This document shows positions 6,316-13,088 of a DNA stretch of 13,088 bases, piece after piece. A model generated the notes under the pieces. That model saw only the letters and a list, made by a program, of their open reading frames with translations. It did no database searches and was not told the origin of the DNA. A program made the position numbers and the translations under genes. Location of the stretch: NCBI GenBank assembly GCA_013042025.1, contig JABDQY010000110.1, forward strand, positions 1 through 13,088. The letters are read 5' to 3'. Each line of letters begins with the position of its first letter. Position 1 is the first letter of the stretch. Origin of the DNA: Bacteroidia bacterium. GTDB lineage: Bacteria; Bacteroidota; Bacteroidia; NS11-12g; UBA9320.

Positions 6316-7659
6316 ATGTTCAAGAAGCTATTAATTGCAAATCGTGGAGAGATTGCTCTCCGAATAATTCGTACCTGTAAAGAAATGGGTATACCAACTG
6401 TTGCTGTGTACTCAACTGCAGACAAAGATAGTTTACACGTAAAATTTGCAGATGAAGCAGTTTGTATTGGTCCACCTTCAAGTACAGAATCATACTTGAG
6501 TATGCCTAAAATTATCTCTGCTGCTGAAATTACTAATGCAGACGCAATACACCCTGGCTATGGCTTTCTCTCTGAAAATGCTGTTTTTTCAGAAATGTGT
6601 CGTGATCATGGAATAAAATTCGTAGGAGCTAGTTCTGAAATGATTAACGGAATGGGCGATAAGGCTAATGCAAAAGCGACAATGATTGAAGCAGGAGTGC
6701 CTTGTGTTCCTGGATCAGCTGGAATTCTTAAGAATGAAGCTGAAGGATTAAAGTTATCCAATGAAATTGGATATCCAATTATGCTTAAAGCTACCGCTGG
6801 AGGAGGAGGAAGAGGAATGCGTTTGGTATGGAATGATGAAGAATTTAAAGAAGGATGGTCTAGTGCTCGTACTGAAGCAAAAGCCGCATTTGGAAATGAT
6901 GGAATGTATCTAGAAAAGTTCATTGAAGAACCAAGACACATTGAAATTCAAATTGCAGGTGATCAATATGGTAAAGTATGTCATCTATCTGAACGAGACT
7001 GTTCAATTCAAAGAAGACATCAAAAATTAGTTGAAGAAGCTCCTTCACCATTCGCAGATGATGAACTACGAAATAAAATGGGTGAAGCAGCAATAAAAGC
7101 TGGCGAAGCCATTGGTTATGAGGGTGTTGGGACAGTTGAGTTCTTAGTTGATAAACATAAAAATTTCTACTTCATGGAGATGAATACTCGTATTCAGGTT
7201 GAACATCCTGTTACTGAAGAAGTAATCAATCATGATTTAGTTAAGGAACAAATTAAAATCGCTGCAGGTATTCCTATTTCAGGTAAAAACTATTTTCCTG
7301 AAAAACATGCTATGGAGGTGAGAATAAATGCTGAAGATGTTTATCATGATTTTAGACCGTGTCCTGGCAAAATTGAAGTCTTACACAAACCAGGTGGTCA
7401 TGGTGTAAGAGTAGATACTCACATTTATGCGGGTTATACTATACCGCCTTATTATGATTCAATGATCGCAAAACTTATCGTATCAGCACAAACAAGAGAA
7501 GAGTGTATCGTTAAAATGGAACGGGCACTTTCTGAGTTTGTAGTTGAGGGAGTTAAAACTACGATTCCATTGCATATGAAGCTAATGAAAAACAAAGATT
7601 TCAGGGCTGGAAACTTTACTACCAAATTCATGGAAACCTTCGACATAAACGAAGATTAG
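6316..7659 (+). CDS. accC: acetyl-CoA carboxylase biotin carboxylase AccC
   Basis: AccC uses ATP and bicarbonate to carboxylate the biotin on AccB. The 447-residue length and residue register match E. coli AccC closely. Visible elements are the N-terminal KKLLIANRGEIALRIIRT, K116 and K158, the ATP-grasp glycine loop GGGGRGM (162-168), and the active-site strand MEMNTRIQVEHP with E288, N290 and R292. R336 in VRINAED is the probable equivalent of the catalytic arginine. The short family-length C terminus shows that it is the free subunit and not a pyruvate or propionyl-CoA carboxylase fusion. It is the last gene of the operon, and a terminator-like hairpin lies 35 bases after the stop. Confidence 0.97.
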   Translation: MFKKLLIANRGEIALRIIRTCKEMGIPTVAVYSTADKDSLHVKFADEAVCIGPPSSTESYLSMPKIISAAEITNADAIHPGYGFLSENAVFSEMCRDHGIKFVGASSEMINGMGDKANAKATMIEAGVPCVPGSAGILKNEAEGLKLSNEIGYPIMLKATAGGGGRGMRLVWNDEEFKEGWSSARTEAKAAFGNDGMYLEKFIEEPRHIEIQIAGDQYGKVCHLSERDCSIQRRHQKLVEEAPSPFADDELRNKMGEAAIKAGEAIGYEGVGTVEFLVDKHKNFYFMEMNTRIQVEHPVTEEVINHDLVKEQIKIAAGIPISGKNYFPEKHAMEVRINAEDVYHDFRPCPGKIEVLHKPGGHGVRVDTHIYAGYTIPPYYDSMIAKLIVSAQTREECIVKMERALSEFVVEGVKTTIPLHMKLMKNKDFRAGNFTTKFMETFDINED

Positions 7660-7693
7660 TTGTAACCGTGTAACATTCTACCATATTTTTTGT

Positions 7694-7726
7694 GCAAGTC
7701 ACCATATAAATTTTTGACTTGCTTTT
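7694..7726 (+). terminator. probable Rho-independent terminator after accC
   Basis: GCAAGTCA at 7694-7701 pairs perfectly with TGACTTGC at 7715-7722 (8 bp stem, 13-base A/T-rich loop), followed by TTTT. It begins 35 bases after the accC stop. The loop is long and the T-run short, so efficiency is probably moderate. Confidence 0.55.
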
Positions 7727-7755
7727 GATTCCCATAACCTTGACGGTCTAGCTTT

Positions 7756-7860
7756 ATGTCTAAATTTAATAGGTTCAGATCAAGATCATTGCTTTATGTA
7801 ATGTTTTTACTCATCATAATAAACTTAATACTTTGGTTCCTATTAAATTATGAGCTATAG
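7756..7860 (+). CDS. possible 34-residue single-span membrane micro-protein
   Basis: An ATG frame of 34 codons with TAG at 7858-7860 lies between the accC terminator and the bidirectional terminator at 7886. The predicted peptide has a basic N terminus (K3, R6, R8, R10) followed by an almost purely hydrophobic stretch, residues 12-30, containing Y14, N23 and W27, and a short NYEL tail. That is the layout of a single transmembrane helix with its N terminus inside. I do not recognise a family. Against it, T-rich A/T sequence easily encodes Leu, Ile and Phe, and no good promoter is seen: TAGCTTTA at 7749-7756 overlaps the start codon. In favour are the unbroken hydrophobic design, the basic lead and the terminator 26 bases downstream. 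Confidence 0.3.
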   Translation: MSKFNRFRSRSLLYVMFLLIIINLILWFLLNYEL

Positions 7861-7885
7861 GGTTGTCTTATAAATTTTTGTACAA

Positions 7886-7913
7886 AAAAGGGTCTACATT
7901 AGTAGACCCTTTT
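7886..7913. terminator. strong bidirectional terminator
   Basis: AAAAGGGTCTAC (7886-7897) and GTAGACCCTTTT (7902-7913) form a perfect 12 bp stem with loop ATTA. The A-run on one side and T-run on the other allow termination in both directions. It stops the minus-strand nifU/T9SS transcript 18 bases after its last stop codon and any plus-strand transcript from the accC side. Confidence 0.9.
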
Positions 7914-7930
7914 CCATTTCTTAGGAATTA

Positions 7931-8605
7931 TTATTGTTTCTGAAAAACCTTTGTTGCATTTGCATCTCCTTCTATTCTAAGAATATAAACACCTTTACCT
8001 AAGGTTTTAATGTCTAAGCTATTACCCGATGAGATTCCTTTAGAAAGTTTAAGAACACCAAGAATGTCATATATGTTAACAGTATATAAACCTGTAATAG
8101 ATGTGTTTACTACTATGAAATCCTTTGCAGGATTTGGATAAAGATTAACCGTAGTTTTTACGTCTTTAACGCTCGCGGCCGCATCAAATGAACAAACTTC
8201 AGTGTAAAATGAGTCTTTGTTTGAAGGATTCACTTTTGATTGAATAACAATTTTTGCTTTACCACATCCAGCTGTATTGTATGGATAAAAATTTACTTTA
8301 AAATCGAAAAAATCTCCTTGTTTTAGAATCAAATCTTTCGTTGAAAGCTCAGGAGGGTAACAAGTTGTTTGATCGCATATTGCTGTTTCCCAAGTAGCAG
8401 GAATATCTTCAAGTACTCTTGTCCAGGTGAACAAAGTATCTTTTGCATCTACACTACTATTTGTTAGTTGGTTTTTAGAGGAATAATCAAAACTAGCCTG
8501 ATCCACATAAATTTTTGGAACAGTGTCTTTTTCAAAATTAATTTGAGCAAAGCCTGCCATTCCGAAAACAAGCAAGCATAGAATTAAAGTTATTTTTCTA
8601 ATCAT
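7931..8605 (-). CDS. small secreted protein with T9SS type A sorting domain
   Basis: The 224-residue protein begins MIRKITLILCLLVFGMAGFAQ, a Sec signal peptide probably cleaved near residues 20-21. The mature N-terminal domain (about 22-145) is beta-rich in appearance with four cysteines (C77, C82, C114, C138) and a W-x-E-A-I-C-D / C-Y-P-P region around 72-85. I do not assign a function to it. The C terminus from about 150 is a type IX secretion sorting domain: LYPNPAKDFIVV (155-166), then VNIYDILGVL, LDIKTLGKGVYILRI and the final TKVFQKQ. The product is therefore exported and probably released or surface-attached by T9SS. The ATG at 8605 is preferred because an upstream in-frame ATG at 8644 would bury the signal peptide and overlap the nifU gene. 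It starts 10 bases after the nifU-like stop, so it is probably co-transcribed with it. Confidence 0.88.
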   Translation of the reverse strand: MIRKITLILCLLVFGMAGFAQINFEKDTVPKIYVDQASFDYSSKNQLTNSSVDAKDTLFTWTRVLEDIPATWETAICDQTTCYPPELSTKDLILKQGDFFDFKVNFYPYNTAGCGKAKIVIQSKVNPSNKDSFYTEVCSFDAAASVKDVKTTVNLYPNPAKDFIVVNTSITGLYTVNIYDILGVLKLSKGISSGNSLDIKTLGKGVYILRIEGDANATKVFQKQ

Positions 8606-8615
8606 AGGTTTATTT

Positions 8616-9179
8616 TTATGCGGCCTCAGCTTCAACAGCCTCAACCTCAGGTATCATTCTTTTTAATAAATTCTCTATTCCAGCTTTAAGTGTTAGTGTG
8701 CTAGATGGGCAACCGCTGCAAGACCCTTTCATTACAACAGTAACAACTCCTTCATCAAAGCTTTTAAAATCAATTGCACCACCATCCATTTCAACAGCCG
8801 GCTTTACATGATCCTCCAAAAGTTGTTTTATTTTAGTAACAACTTCGCTTTCTTCTTCATCTGTTAAATCTTGTTTTACAAGTACAATTGGTTTTTCAGC
8901 AGTCAAATAATCTTCCACAAACTTCTTAAGTTGAGGAATAATATCAAACCACTCGTAATCTGCTTTTTTAGTAACAGATACAAAATTGTTCATAATAAAA
9001 ACCCCTTTTACAAAGTCGTAATCAAATAATTCTTGTGCCATTGGACATTGCTCAAGACCATTTTTAGATCTAAAATCTATGCTGTCATTTGGCAAAATCA
9101 TTTTGTTTGCTACAAATTTCATTGATTCAGGATTTGGAGTTTTCTCTGAATATACGGTTATTATGTCTGTTAGTTCCAT
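8616..9179 (-). CDS. NifU-like Fe-S cluster scaffold protein (Nfu type)
   Basis: The 187-residue protein has an N-terminal Nfu_N domain (about 8-95) recognised by EKTPNPESMKFVANK, and a C-terminal NifU domain (about 113-180) with VEMDGGAIDF and the cluster-binding C154-x-x-C157 in GSCSGCPSS. Nfu proteins accept a [4Fe-4S] cluster and deliver it to target enzymes in the cytosol. The start at 9179 is chosen over an in-frame ATG at 9221 because a full -7 promoter element lies between the two (9204-9197) and because the Nfu_N fold begins just after MELTD. The helicase gene ends 58 bases upstream, and the T9SS gene begins 10 bases downstream. The acidic A/E-rich tail (178-187) is a minor feature. 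Function is confident; specific clients are unknown. Confidence 0.93.
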   Translation of the reverse strand: MELTDIITVYSEKTPNPESMKFVANKMILPNDSIDFRSKNGLEQCPMAQELFDYDFVKGVFIMNNFVSVTKKADYEWFDIIPQLKKFVEDYLTAEKPIVLVKQDLTDEEESEVVTKIKQLLEDHVKPAVEMDGGAIDFKSFDEGVVTVVMKGSCSGCPSSTLTLKAGIENLLKRMIPEVEAVEAEAA

Positions 9180-9196
9180 TATTGTCTTAAACGTGG

Positions 9197-9204
9197 CAAA
9201 AGTA
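9197..9204 (-). promoter_or_regulatory. -7 element (TAnnTTTG) of the nifU-like gene
   Basis: On the minus strand this reads TACTTTTG, a full match to the Bacteroidota -7 consensus, ending 17 bases before the ATG at 9179. A -33 TTG at the normal 19-base spacing is not evident; a TTG lies 14 bases upstream. It implies expression independent of the helicase gene. Confidence 0.5.
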
Positions 9205-9237
9205 AAGAATGTTTGGAACAATGCTTATCCCAAAAAG

Positions 9238-12200
9238 TCATCTTTCTTCCATTTCATCTCCAATAGTTTGCAATAGATCGAGATTGTTATATTTCAATTT
9301 TGAATGATAGTGCTTATTAAAGTTGCACCACATGCAATCATCCTTTTCACAACCATTATCAAATTCTAAGTTTAATATCTTATCATAGGTTTCCTTTATT
9401 TGCTCTTTTACAAACCCAAATGCTTCATCTGAAATAAGTACTTTTTCTTTGTGAAAAATATCTTTATCGGGTTCAACAAAATCAATTTCTCCTGAAACCA
9501 CCTTATAGTTCTGTCTATTGTCGCTCTCAATTAAAGCCTTATAAAACATTATTTGCCTCCAATAATCACCACCAAACCTGTTCTCAAAGTTGGATTCTTG
9601 AGGATTATCCGTGTACATCTTAGGTGGTTTTACCTTTTGTTTTCCATACTTATATTGACCCGTTTTAAAGTCTACTACATGCACATGAAGCCCATCTATT
9701 TCCATTTTATCTATTTGGCCACGTATTGGAACACCATTTACTTCACCATGCTTATAATATACCTCCGTTTGAATATTGGAAATGGCTTCCCGGTTCTCGA
9801 GATAATTTCTAAAATATTCCTTTAATATCTTGGATCCATAAAAAAGTCTTCTTTTTAATCCTTCTTCTGTAAAAGACTCTTTGTTGTTGTTCATGTAATA
9901 CAAAAATCTTTTCTCAAGTACCTTTTCTACCTCTTCAACACTTAAATTTCTACTTGTATTTTTATATAATCCGTCTAATGCATAATGAACTGCAGAACCA
10001 AAAGTCATTGCCTCTCCTTTTGCTGATGGAACCCTAACAATGTTTTGATAGAAGAAGCTAACTGGGCATTTTAAATAACTATTAAGATTTGTAGCACTCA
10101 TCCTAAAATTCTCAACTTCTTTTTTCACGAAGTCTTGATTAATCAGATTTGTGAATGCCTTGTTATCAGAAGAAATCATAAAATCAAAAAAATGAAGCAT
10201 TTCATTTTCTGAAGCTGTTTCTTTGATTAATGGTGCCTTCATACTCTCCTCTAATTCTGCCACATATAAACTCTTTGTTTGGTCTTTATCTTTTTCATCC
10301 TTTAATGCATAACTAATTTCAATTCCTTTTCTTGCTCTAGTTAATGCAACATAGAAAAGACGCCTTGCCTCTTCTACCGCAGCCTCTTTTGGTTCTCCTG
10401 CTATTATATGATTTAATCTATAAGGTAAATCGTTCCGGTCTTTCTCCCATTTTTTATCTGTACAACCGAGTAAATAAACATAATCGAATTCTAATCCCTT
10501 TGATCCATGAACCGTCATTAGATTCACTCCATCAACGCCATGAACAATCTTGTTTAAAATCAATCCAATCTTATTCTGAATTAACAACTCTATCTTATGA
10601 AGAAATTCATCCAACGATATAAAAGGCTGCCGCCCTGTCTCTTCCTTCAAGAAATTGTAATAGGTTTTTAAGCATTGTATCTGAAAAGTAGCATCATTGC
10701 TCGAGAGTGCACGAGACACAAATCCCATTTTGGACATTACTCGTTCAACCAAACTCTGGAGTGTCAAATTATGCATCTCTTTCAACCAGTATTCTACATC
10801 ATTTACAAATTGCAGCAATTCTTGTTTCGCTTCTTTACTGATATCTAGTTCTTCTCCAGATTCAATTAGCTTACTTCTCCATCCTTCATTCCTAAGTTTC
10901 TTAAGTAAGACTCCAATTTTTGCGATATCAAATGCCGACAAATGTTTAAAATTATTGAAATGAAGAATATCAAAAAGTAGATGTTGCCCCGACTCTAACG
11001 ACTTACTTTCTAATTTTAGGTATTCTAAAAATGTGTTCAATTGCTTTATTATTGGAACCTCGAGTACATTTTGGGTTCTTGAAACGTTATAGCTAATGTT
11101 TTCCGACTCCAAATATTTAATGAGTTCTTCACTTTGTCTATGGTTGCGATATAATACCCCAACCTCATTCAGTGCTTGTCCTTTTAATTTTAGCTTTTTT
11201 AGTTTCGAAGTTATACCAACAATCTCTTGATATGTGTTAGGGTACTCAACAATTTTAAGAGAATCTTTAAGCTCAGATACATCTTCATTTGAGGCAACAA
11301 TCTCTTTGTTGAGATTGGGTACTTTCCCCACAAGTCTTTCTACATTCTTCTTAATCAATGTATTGCTTCCGTCCAAAATGCCTTGAGCTGATCTATAGTT
11401 TTGTTCTAATACAACTAATTGAACAACTGATTTGTATTTAGCATAAAATTCAAATATGTTTTCTACGTTGGCTCCTTGAAACTTATAAATAGATTGATCG
11501 TCATCTCCAACCACAAAAACATTTGGATTATCCCAATAATTTATGAGTGTATAAAGCAAGTCATTTTGAATACCATTGGTGTCTTGATATTCATCTACTA
11601 AAAAATATTGATACGTTTCTTGATATTTAAGTAATAACTCGTGATTGGTGCTAAATGCATTCAAAACCCATGCTAGCATATCGTCAAAATCATATCTTTT
11701 TCTTAGCTTCAGTTTGCTGTTATAGATTTTTATAAGTGCAGCTGCTTCAACCAGTTTTTCAAGGGGCTCTTTGTGCTCGTTAAACTTTCGCGTGTTAAAA
11801 TCTCCTTTCTGATTATTCCCGGATTTTCGTTTATAGAAGAAGTCCTCACTGGTTTTATACTCTTGAAGCTTTGAAGAGACTCTATCAGCAATATTTTCGG
11901 AACTAAGATTGTCCTTTTTCAATAGTGAAAATAGTTTCTTTAAATTTCGGATATCAAAATAAACATCCCCAGTAAAACGCTTTAATTTACTACTATTAGA
12001 CAATTCGTCAACCATCTCTTTTAGTATTTCCACTACCTCTAAATCAGATACCGGTTGTAAATCCTGGATTCCAAAATAATCCGCATTCTCTTGAATAACC
12101 ATGTTGCAAAATCCATGATATGTATATATATTGACTTTGTAAGATTCTGACCCAATAAATGCGTACAATCTCTTCCTTAATGCAGTGCTTGCTGCTTCAG

Positions 12201-12387
12201 TGAAAGTTAGACACAAAATGTTTTCTGGATTTGTATCCGTTTTCTTAAGGATATTTGCTATTCGAGCACCTAATACTTGTGTTTTCCCAGTACCCGGTCC
12301 AGCCACCACCATCACACATCCTTCAATAGCTTCAACCGCTTGTTTCTGATTAGTATTCAGCCTTTTATATTCGTCTTCAAAATTCAT
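9238..12387 (-). CDS. UvrD/PcrA-like ATP-dependent helicase with RecB-like nuclease domain
   Basis: This 1049-residue protein combines a superfamily 1A DNA helicase with a C-terminal PD-(D/E)XK nuclease. Helicase motifs are complete: Q motif NTNQKQAV (11-18), Walker A AGPGTGKT (29-36), LTFTEAAS, motif II FLVDEYQDT (262-270), motif III GDDDQSIYKFQGA (294-306), motif IV EQNYRS (328-333), motif V TVHGSKGLEFD (625-635) and motif VI RRLFYVALTRAR (675-686). The nuclease has H801, D893 in GQIDK, D906 and K908 in VVDFKTG, and Q945/Y949. Flanking cysteines C774, C1013, C1018 and C1021 suggest an AddB-like Fe-S staple. By family it should unwind and degrade or process DNA in recombinational repair, possibly alone or with an AddB-like partner not in the window. 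No consensus promoter is visible upstream. Confidence 0.93.
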   Translation of the reverse strand: MNFEDEYKRLNTNQKQAVEAIEGCVMVVAGPGTGKTQVLGARIANILKKTDTNPENILCLTFTEAASTALRKRLYAFIGSESYKVNIYTYHGFCNMVIQENADYFGIQDLQPVSDLEVVEILKEMVDELSNSSKLKRFTGDVYFDIRNLKKLFSLLKKDNLSSENIADRVSSKLQEYKTSEDFFYKRKSGNNQKGDFNTRKFNEHKEPLEKLVEAAALIKIYNSKLKLRKRYDFDDMLAWVLNAFSTNHELLLKYQETYQYFLVDEYQDTNGIQNDLLYTLINYWDNPNVFVVGDDDQSIYKFQGANVENIFEFYAKYKSVVQLVVLEQNYRSAQGILDGSNTLIKKNVERLVGKVPNLNKEIVASNEDVSELKDSLKIVEYPNTYQEIVGITSKLKKLKLKGQALNEVGVLYRNHRQSEELIKYLESENISYNVSRTQNVLEVPIIKQLNTFLEYLKLESKSLESGQHLLFDILHFNNFKHLSAFDIAKIGVLLKKLRNEGWRSKLIESGEELDISKEAKQELLQFVNDVEYWLKEMHNLTLQSLVERVMSKMGFVSRALSSNDATFQIQCLKTYYNFLKEETGRQPFISLDEFLHKIELLIQNKIGLILNKIVHGVDGVNLMTVHGSKGLEFDYVYLLGCTDKKWEKDRNDLPYRLNHIIAGEPKEAAVEEARRLFYVALTRARKGIEISYALKDEKDKDQTKSLYVAELEESMKAPLIKETASENEMLHFFDFMISSDNKAFTNLINQDFVKKEVENFRMSATNLNSYLKCPVSFFYQNIVRVPSAKGEAMTFGSAVHYALDGLYKNTSRNLSVEEVEKVLEKRFLYYMNNNKESFTEEGLKRRLFYGSKILKEYFRNYLENREAISNIQTEVYYKHGEVNGVPIRGQIDKMEIDGLHVHVVDFKTGQYKYGKQKVKPPKMYTDNPQESNFENRFGGDYWRQIMFYKALIESDNRQNYKVVSGEIDFVEPDKDIFHKEKVLISDEAFGFVKEQIKETYDKILNLEFDNGCEKDDCMWCNFNKHYHSKLKYNNLDLLQTIGDEMEER

Positions 12388-12517
12388 TTTTTATGGGTTG
12401 CAAGTTGAATTTTTTATGTTTCAATTTCATTATTAAAAATAAATTTCTTTTTTTTCTTTTTTTTATGCAACCTTTGGAATTCTTTGCATCTAATATAAAC
12501 GTAATAAATAAATTATA
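12388..12517. other. divergent intergenic region with double T8 tract
   Basis: This region separates the helicase gene (minus) from the GEVED gene (plus). It contains two runs of eight T separated by one C (12448-12464). No full TAnnTTTG is found on either strand; the nearest is AACCTTTG at 12469-12476 (plus, one mismatch), about 41 bases before the GEVED ATG. Regulation of both genes therefore remains unclear. Confidence 0.5.
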
Positions 12518-13088
12518 ATGAATAAACACACGTACTTATTAAAAGGCTTTATGACTTTGTTAGCGATAACCATATTTGGTTTCGCAAATTCTCAGACATA
12601 TTGCACCACCAACTACACAAGCACTGGTTGGACAAAAATTGTAAACATTAAACTAGCTGGATCTTCCGTAACCTTAGATAATGCTTCAAGTGCTTGTAAT
12701 GGTGATGAAGAGTTTACAACCTTGTCCACTGTTCCAGATTTAGCACCTGGAGGAAATTATGTTCTAGAAGTGGGTAAAGGTACTTGCAGTGGTGGTTGGG
12801 AGTTCTATGCAATTGCATGGATTGACTACAACCAAAATTCAACTTTTGACGCGGCTGAAGAGCTGGGTAGAGTGTATTATCCTACCTTCTCTAATACACA
12901 TACTGTTAACATACCATTTACTGTTAATTGTAATGCTGTATCAGGGAATACTCGTCTTAGAGTTTCTGTTCACGAAAATAGTTATCCAGGCCCTTGTTCC
13001 AACTTTACCTATGGTCAAGCTGAAGATTATACCGTTAATATTGGTTCTAGCTCAGGTTTAAGTAGTGATTTCTTCCTACCTGACACTG
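12518..13088 (+). CDS. secreted GEVED-domain protein, partial (N-terminal 190 residues)
   Basis: The frame opens at ATG 12518 and is still open at the right edge. A signal peptide (basic MNKHTYLLKG, hydrophobic 11-22, likely cleavage near NSQ at 24-26) leads into a beta-rich region with cysteines C29, C60, C90, C138 and C160. Residues about 95-175 match the GEVED domain: AIAWIDYNQNSTFDAAEELG (99-118), then TRLRVSV, a cysteine before the YGQAEDYTV motif (165-173). GEVED domains occur in large extracellular Bacteroidota proteins, often with a C-terminal T9SS sorting domain and sometimes with adhesion or peptidase modules; what follows here is unseen. The Gly/Ser segment at 176-183 looks like a linker to the next domain. 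Function is unknown beyond being an exported, probably cell-surface protein. Confidence 0.85.
   Translation, partial: MNKHTYLLKGFMTLLAITIFGFANSQTYCTTNYTSTGWTKIVNIKLAGSSVTLDNASSACNGDEEFTTLSTVPDLAPGGNYVLEVGKGTCSGGWEFYAIAWIDYNQNSTFDAAEELGRVYYPTFSNTHTVNIPFTVNCNAVSGNTRLRVSVHENSYPGPCSNFTYGQAEDYTVNIGSSSGLSSDFFLPDT

Larger units (their letters stand above)
7660..7930. other. intergenic region between convergent accC and the T9SS protein gene
   Basis: This 271-base stretch separates a plus-strand operon from a minus-strand one. It holds two hairpin terminators (7694-7726 and 7886-7913) and the possible mini-ORF at 7756-7860. I see no tRNA, repeat family or mobile element in it. Confidence 0.7.

Noticed and set aside
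6606..6941. 111-codon open frame on the minus strand
   Set aside because: It is antisense to the ATP-grasp core of accC and is explained by codon bias of that gene.
8606..8644. 13-residue extension of the T9SS protein from ATG 8644
   Set aside because: It would overlap the nifU-like gene and place charged residues ahead of an otherwise normal signal peptide.
9180..9221. 14-residue extension of the NifU-like protein from ATG 9221
   Set aside because: The -7 promoter element lies within this stretch and the Nfu_N domain does not need the extra residues.
10344..10963. Plus-strand open frames within the helicase gene
   Set aside because: They lie antisense to helicase motifs V and VI and the region before them, with no family signature or promoter.
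12396..12472. Inverted 7-mers GGTTGCA and TGCAACC between helicase and GEVED genes
   Set aside because: They are short, about 63 bases apart, and not flanked by further pairing; chance is likely.
12789..13061. 90-codon plus-strand frame in the GEVED region
   Set aside because: It is a shifted frame of the GEVED coding sequence, which has a signal peptide and clear domain motifs.
1..13088. CRISPR arrays, insertion sequences, tRNA/rRNA genes, prophage or defence-island signs
   Set aside because: No direct-repeat array, transposase, terminal repeats, cloverleaf or rRNA sequence was seen. The helicase-nuclease looks like a housekeeping repair enzyme, with no defence partners beside it.

Overview
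This window looks like chromosomal DNA of a Bacteroidota bacterium, most likely order Flavobacteriales. Three things point there. The DNA is A+T-rich. Several genes are preceded by the Bacteroidota promoter -7 element TAnnTTTG and lack clear Shine-Dalgarno sequences. The order pdxA - DUF177 - rpmF - plsX - fabH - accB - accC is typical of this group, and type IX secretion (T9SS) and GEVED-type secreted proteins are present. I cannot place it reliably below order.

Layout: (1) 1-1442, minus strand: an E1-like (ThiF-type) adenylating enzyme and, overlapping its stop by ATGA, a GNAT/LuxI-FeeM-like acyltransferase that runs off the left edge. (2) 1536-2003, plus: a stand-alone receiver-domain response regulator with a good promoter, divergent from the ThiF gene. 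(3) 2034-7659, plus: pdxA (vitamin B6), then a compact run of DUF177/YceD, L32, PlsX, FabH, AccB and AccC, i.e. ribosome assembly plus the start of fatty acid and phospholipid synthesis. (4) 7660-7930: an intergenic stretch with a terminator after accC, a possible 34-codon membrane micro-protein, and a strong bidirectional terminator. (5) 7931-12387, minus: a large UvrD-type helicase with a RecB-like nuclease and cysteine-rich C terminus, a NifU-type Fe-S scaffold protein with its own promoter, and a small secreted protein with a T9SS sorting domain. (6) 12518-13088, plus: the 5' part of a secreted GEVED-domain protein that runs off the right edge.

How the genes fit together: the central operon supplies malonyl-CoA production (AccB/AccC), the first condensation (FabH) and acyl-phosphate for phospholipids (PlsX), linked to ribosomal protein L32 as in many bacteria. 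The least explained part is the ThiF-acyltransferase pair. Its overlap and enzyme types suggest a two-step activation and acyl-transfer pathway of unknown product. The second candidate for something undescribed is the hydrophobic mini-ORF between two terminators. Most of the rest is ordinary core genome.
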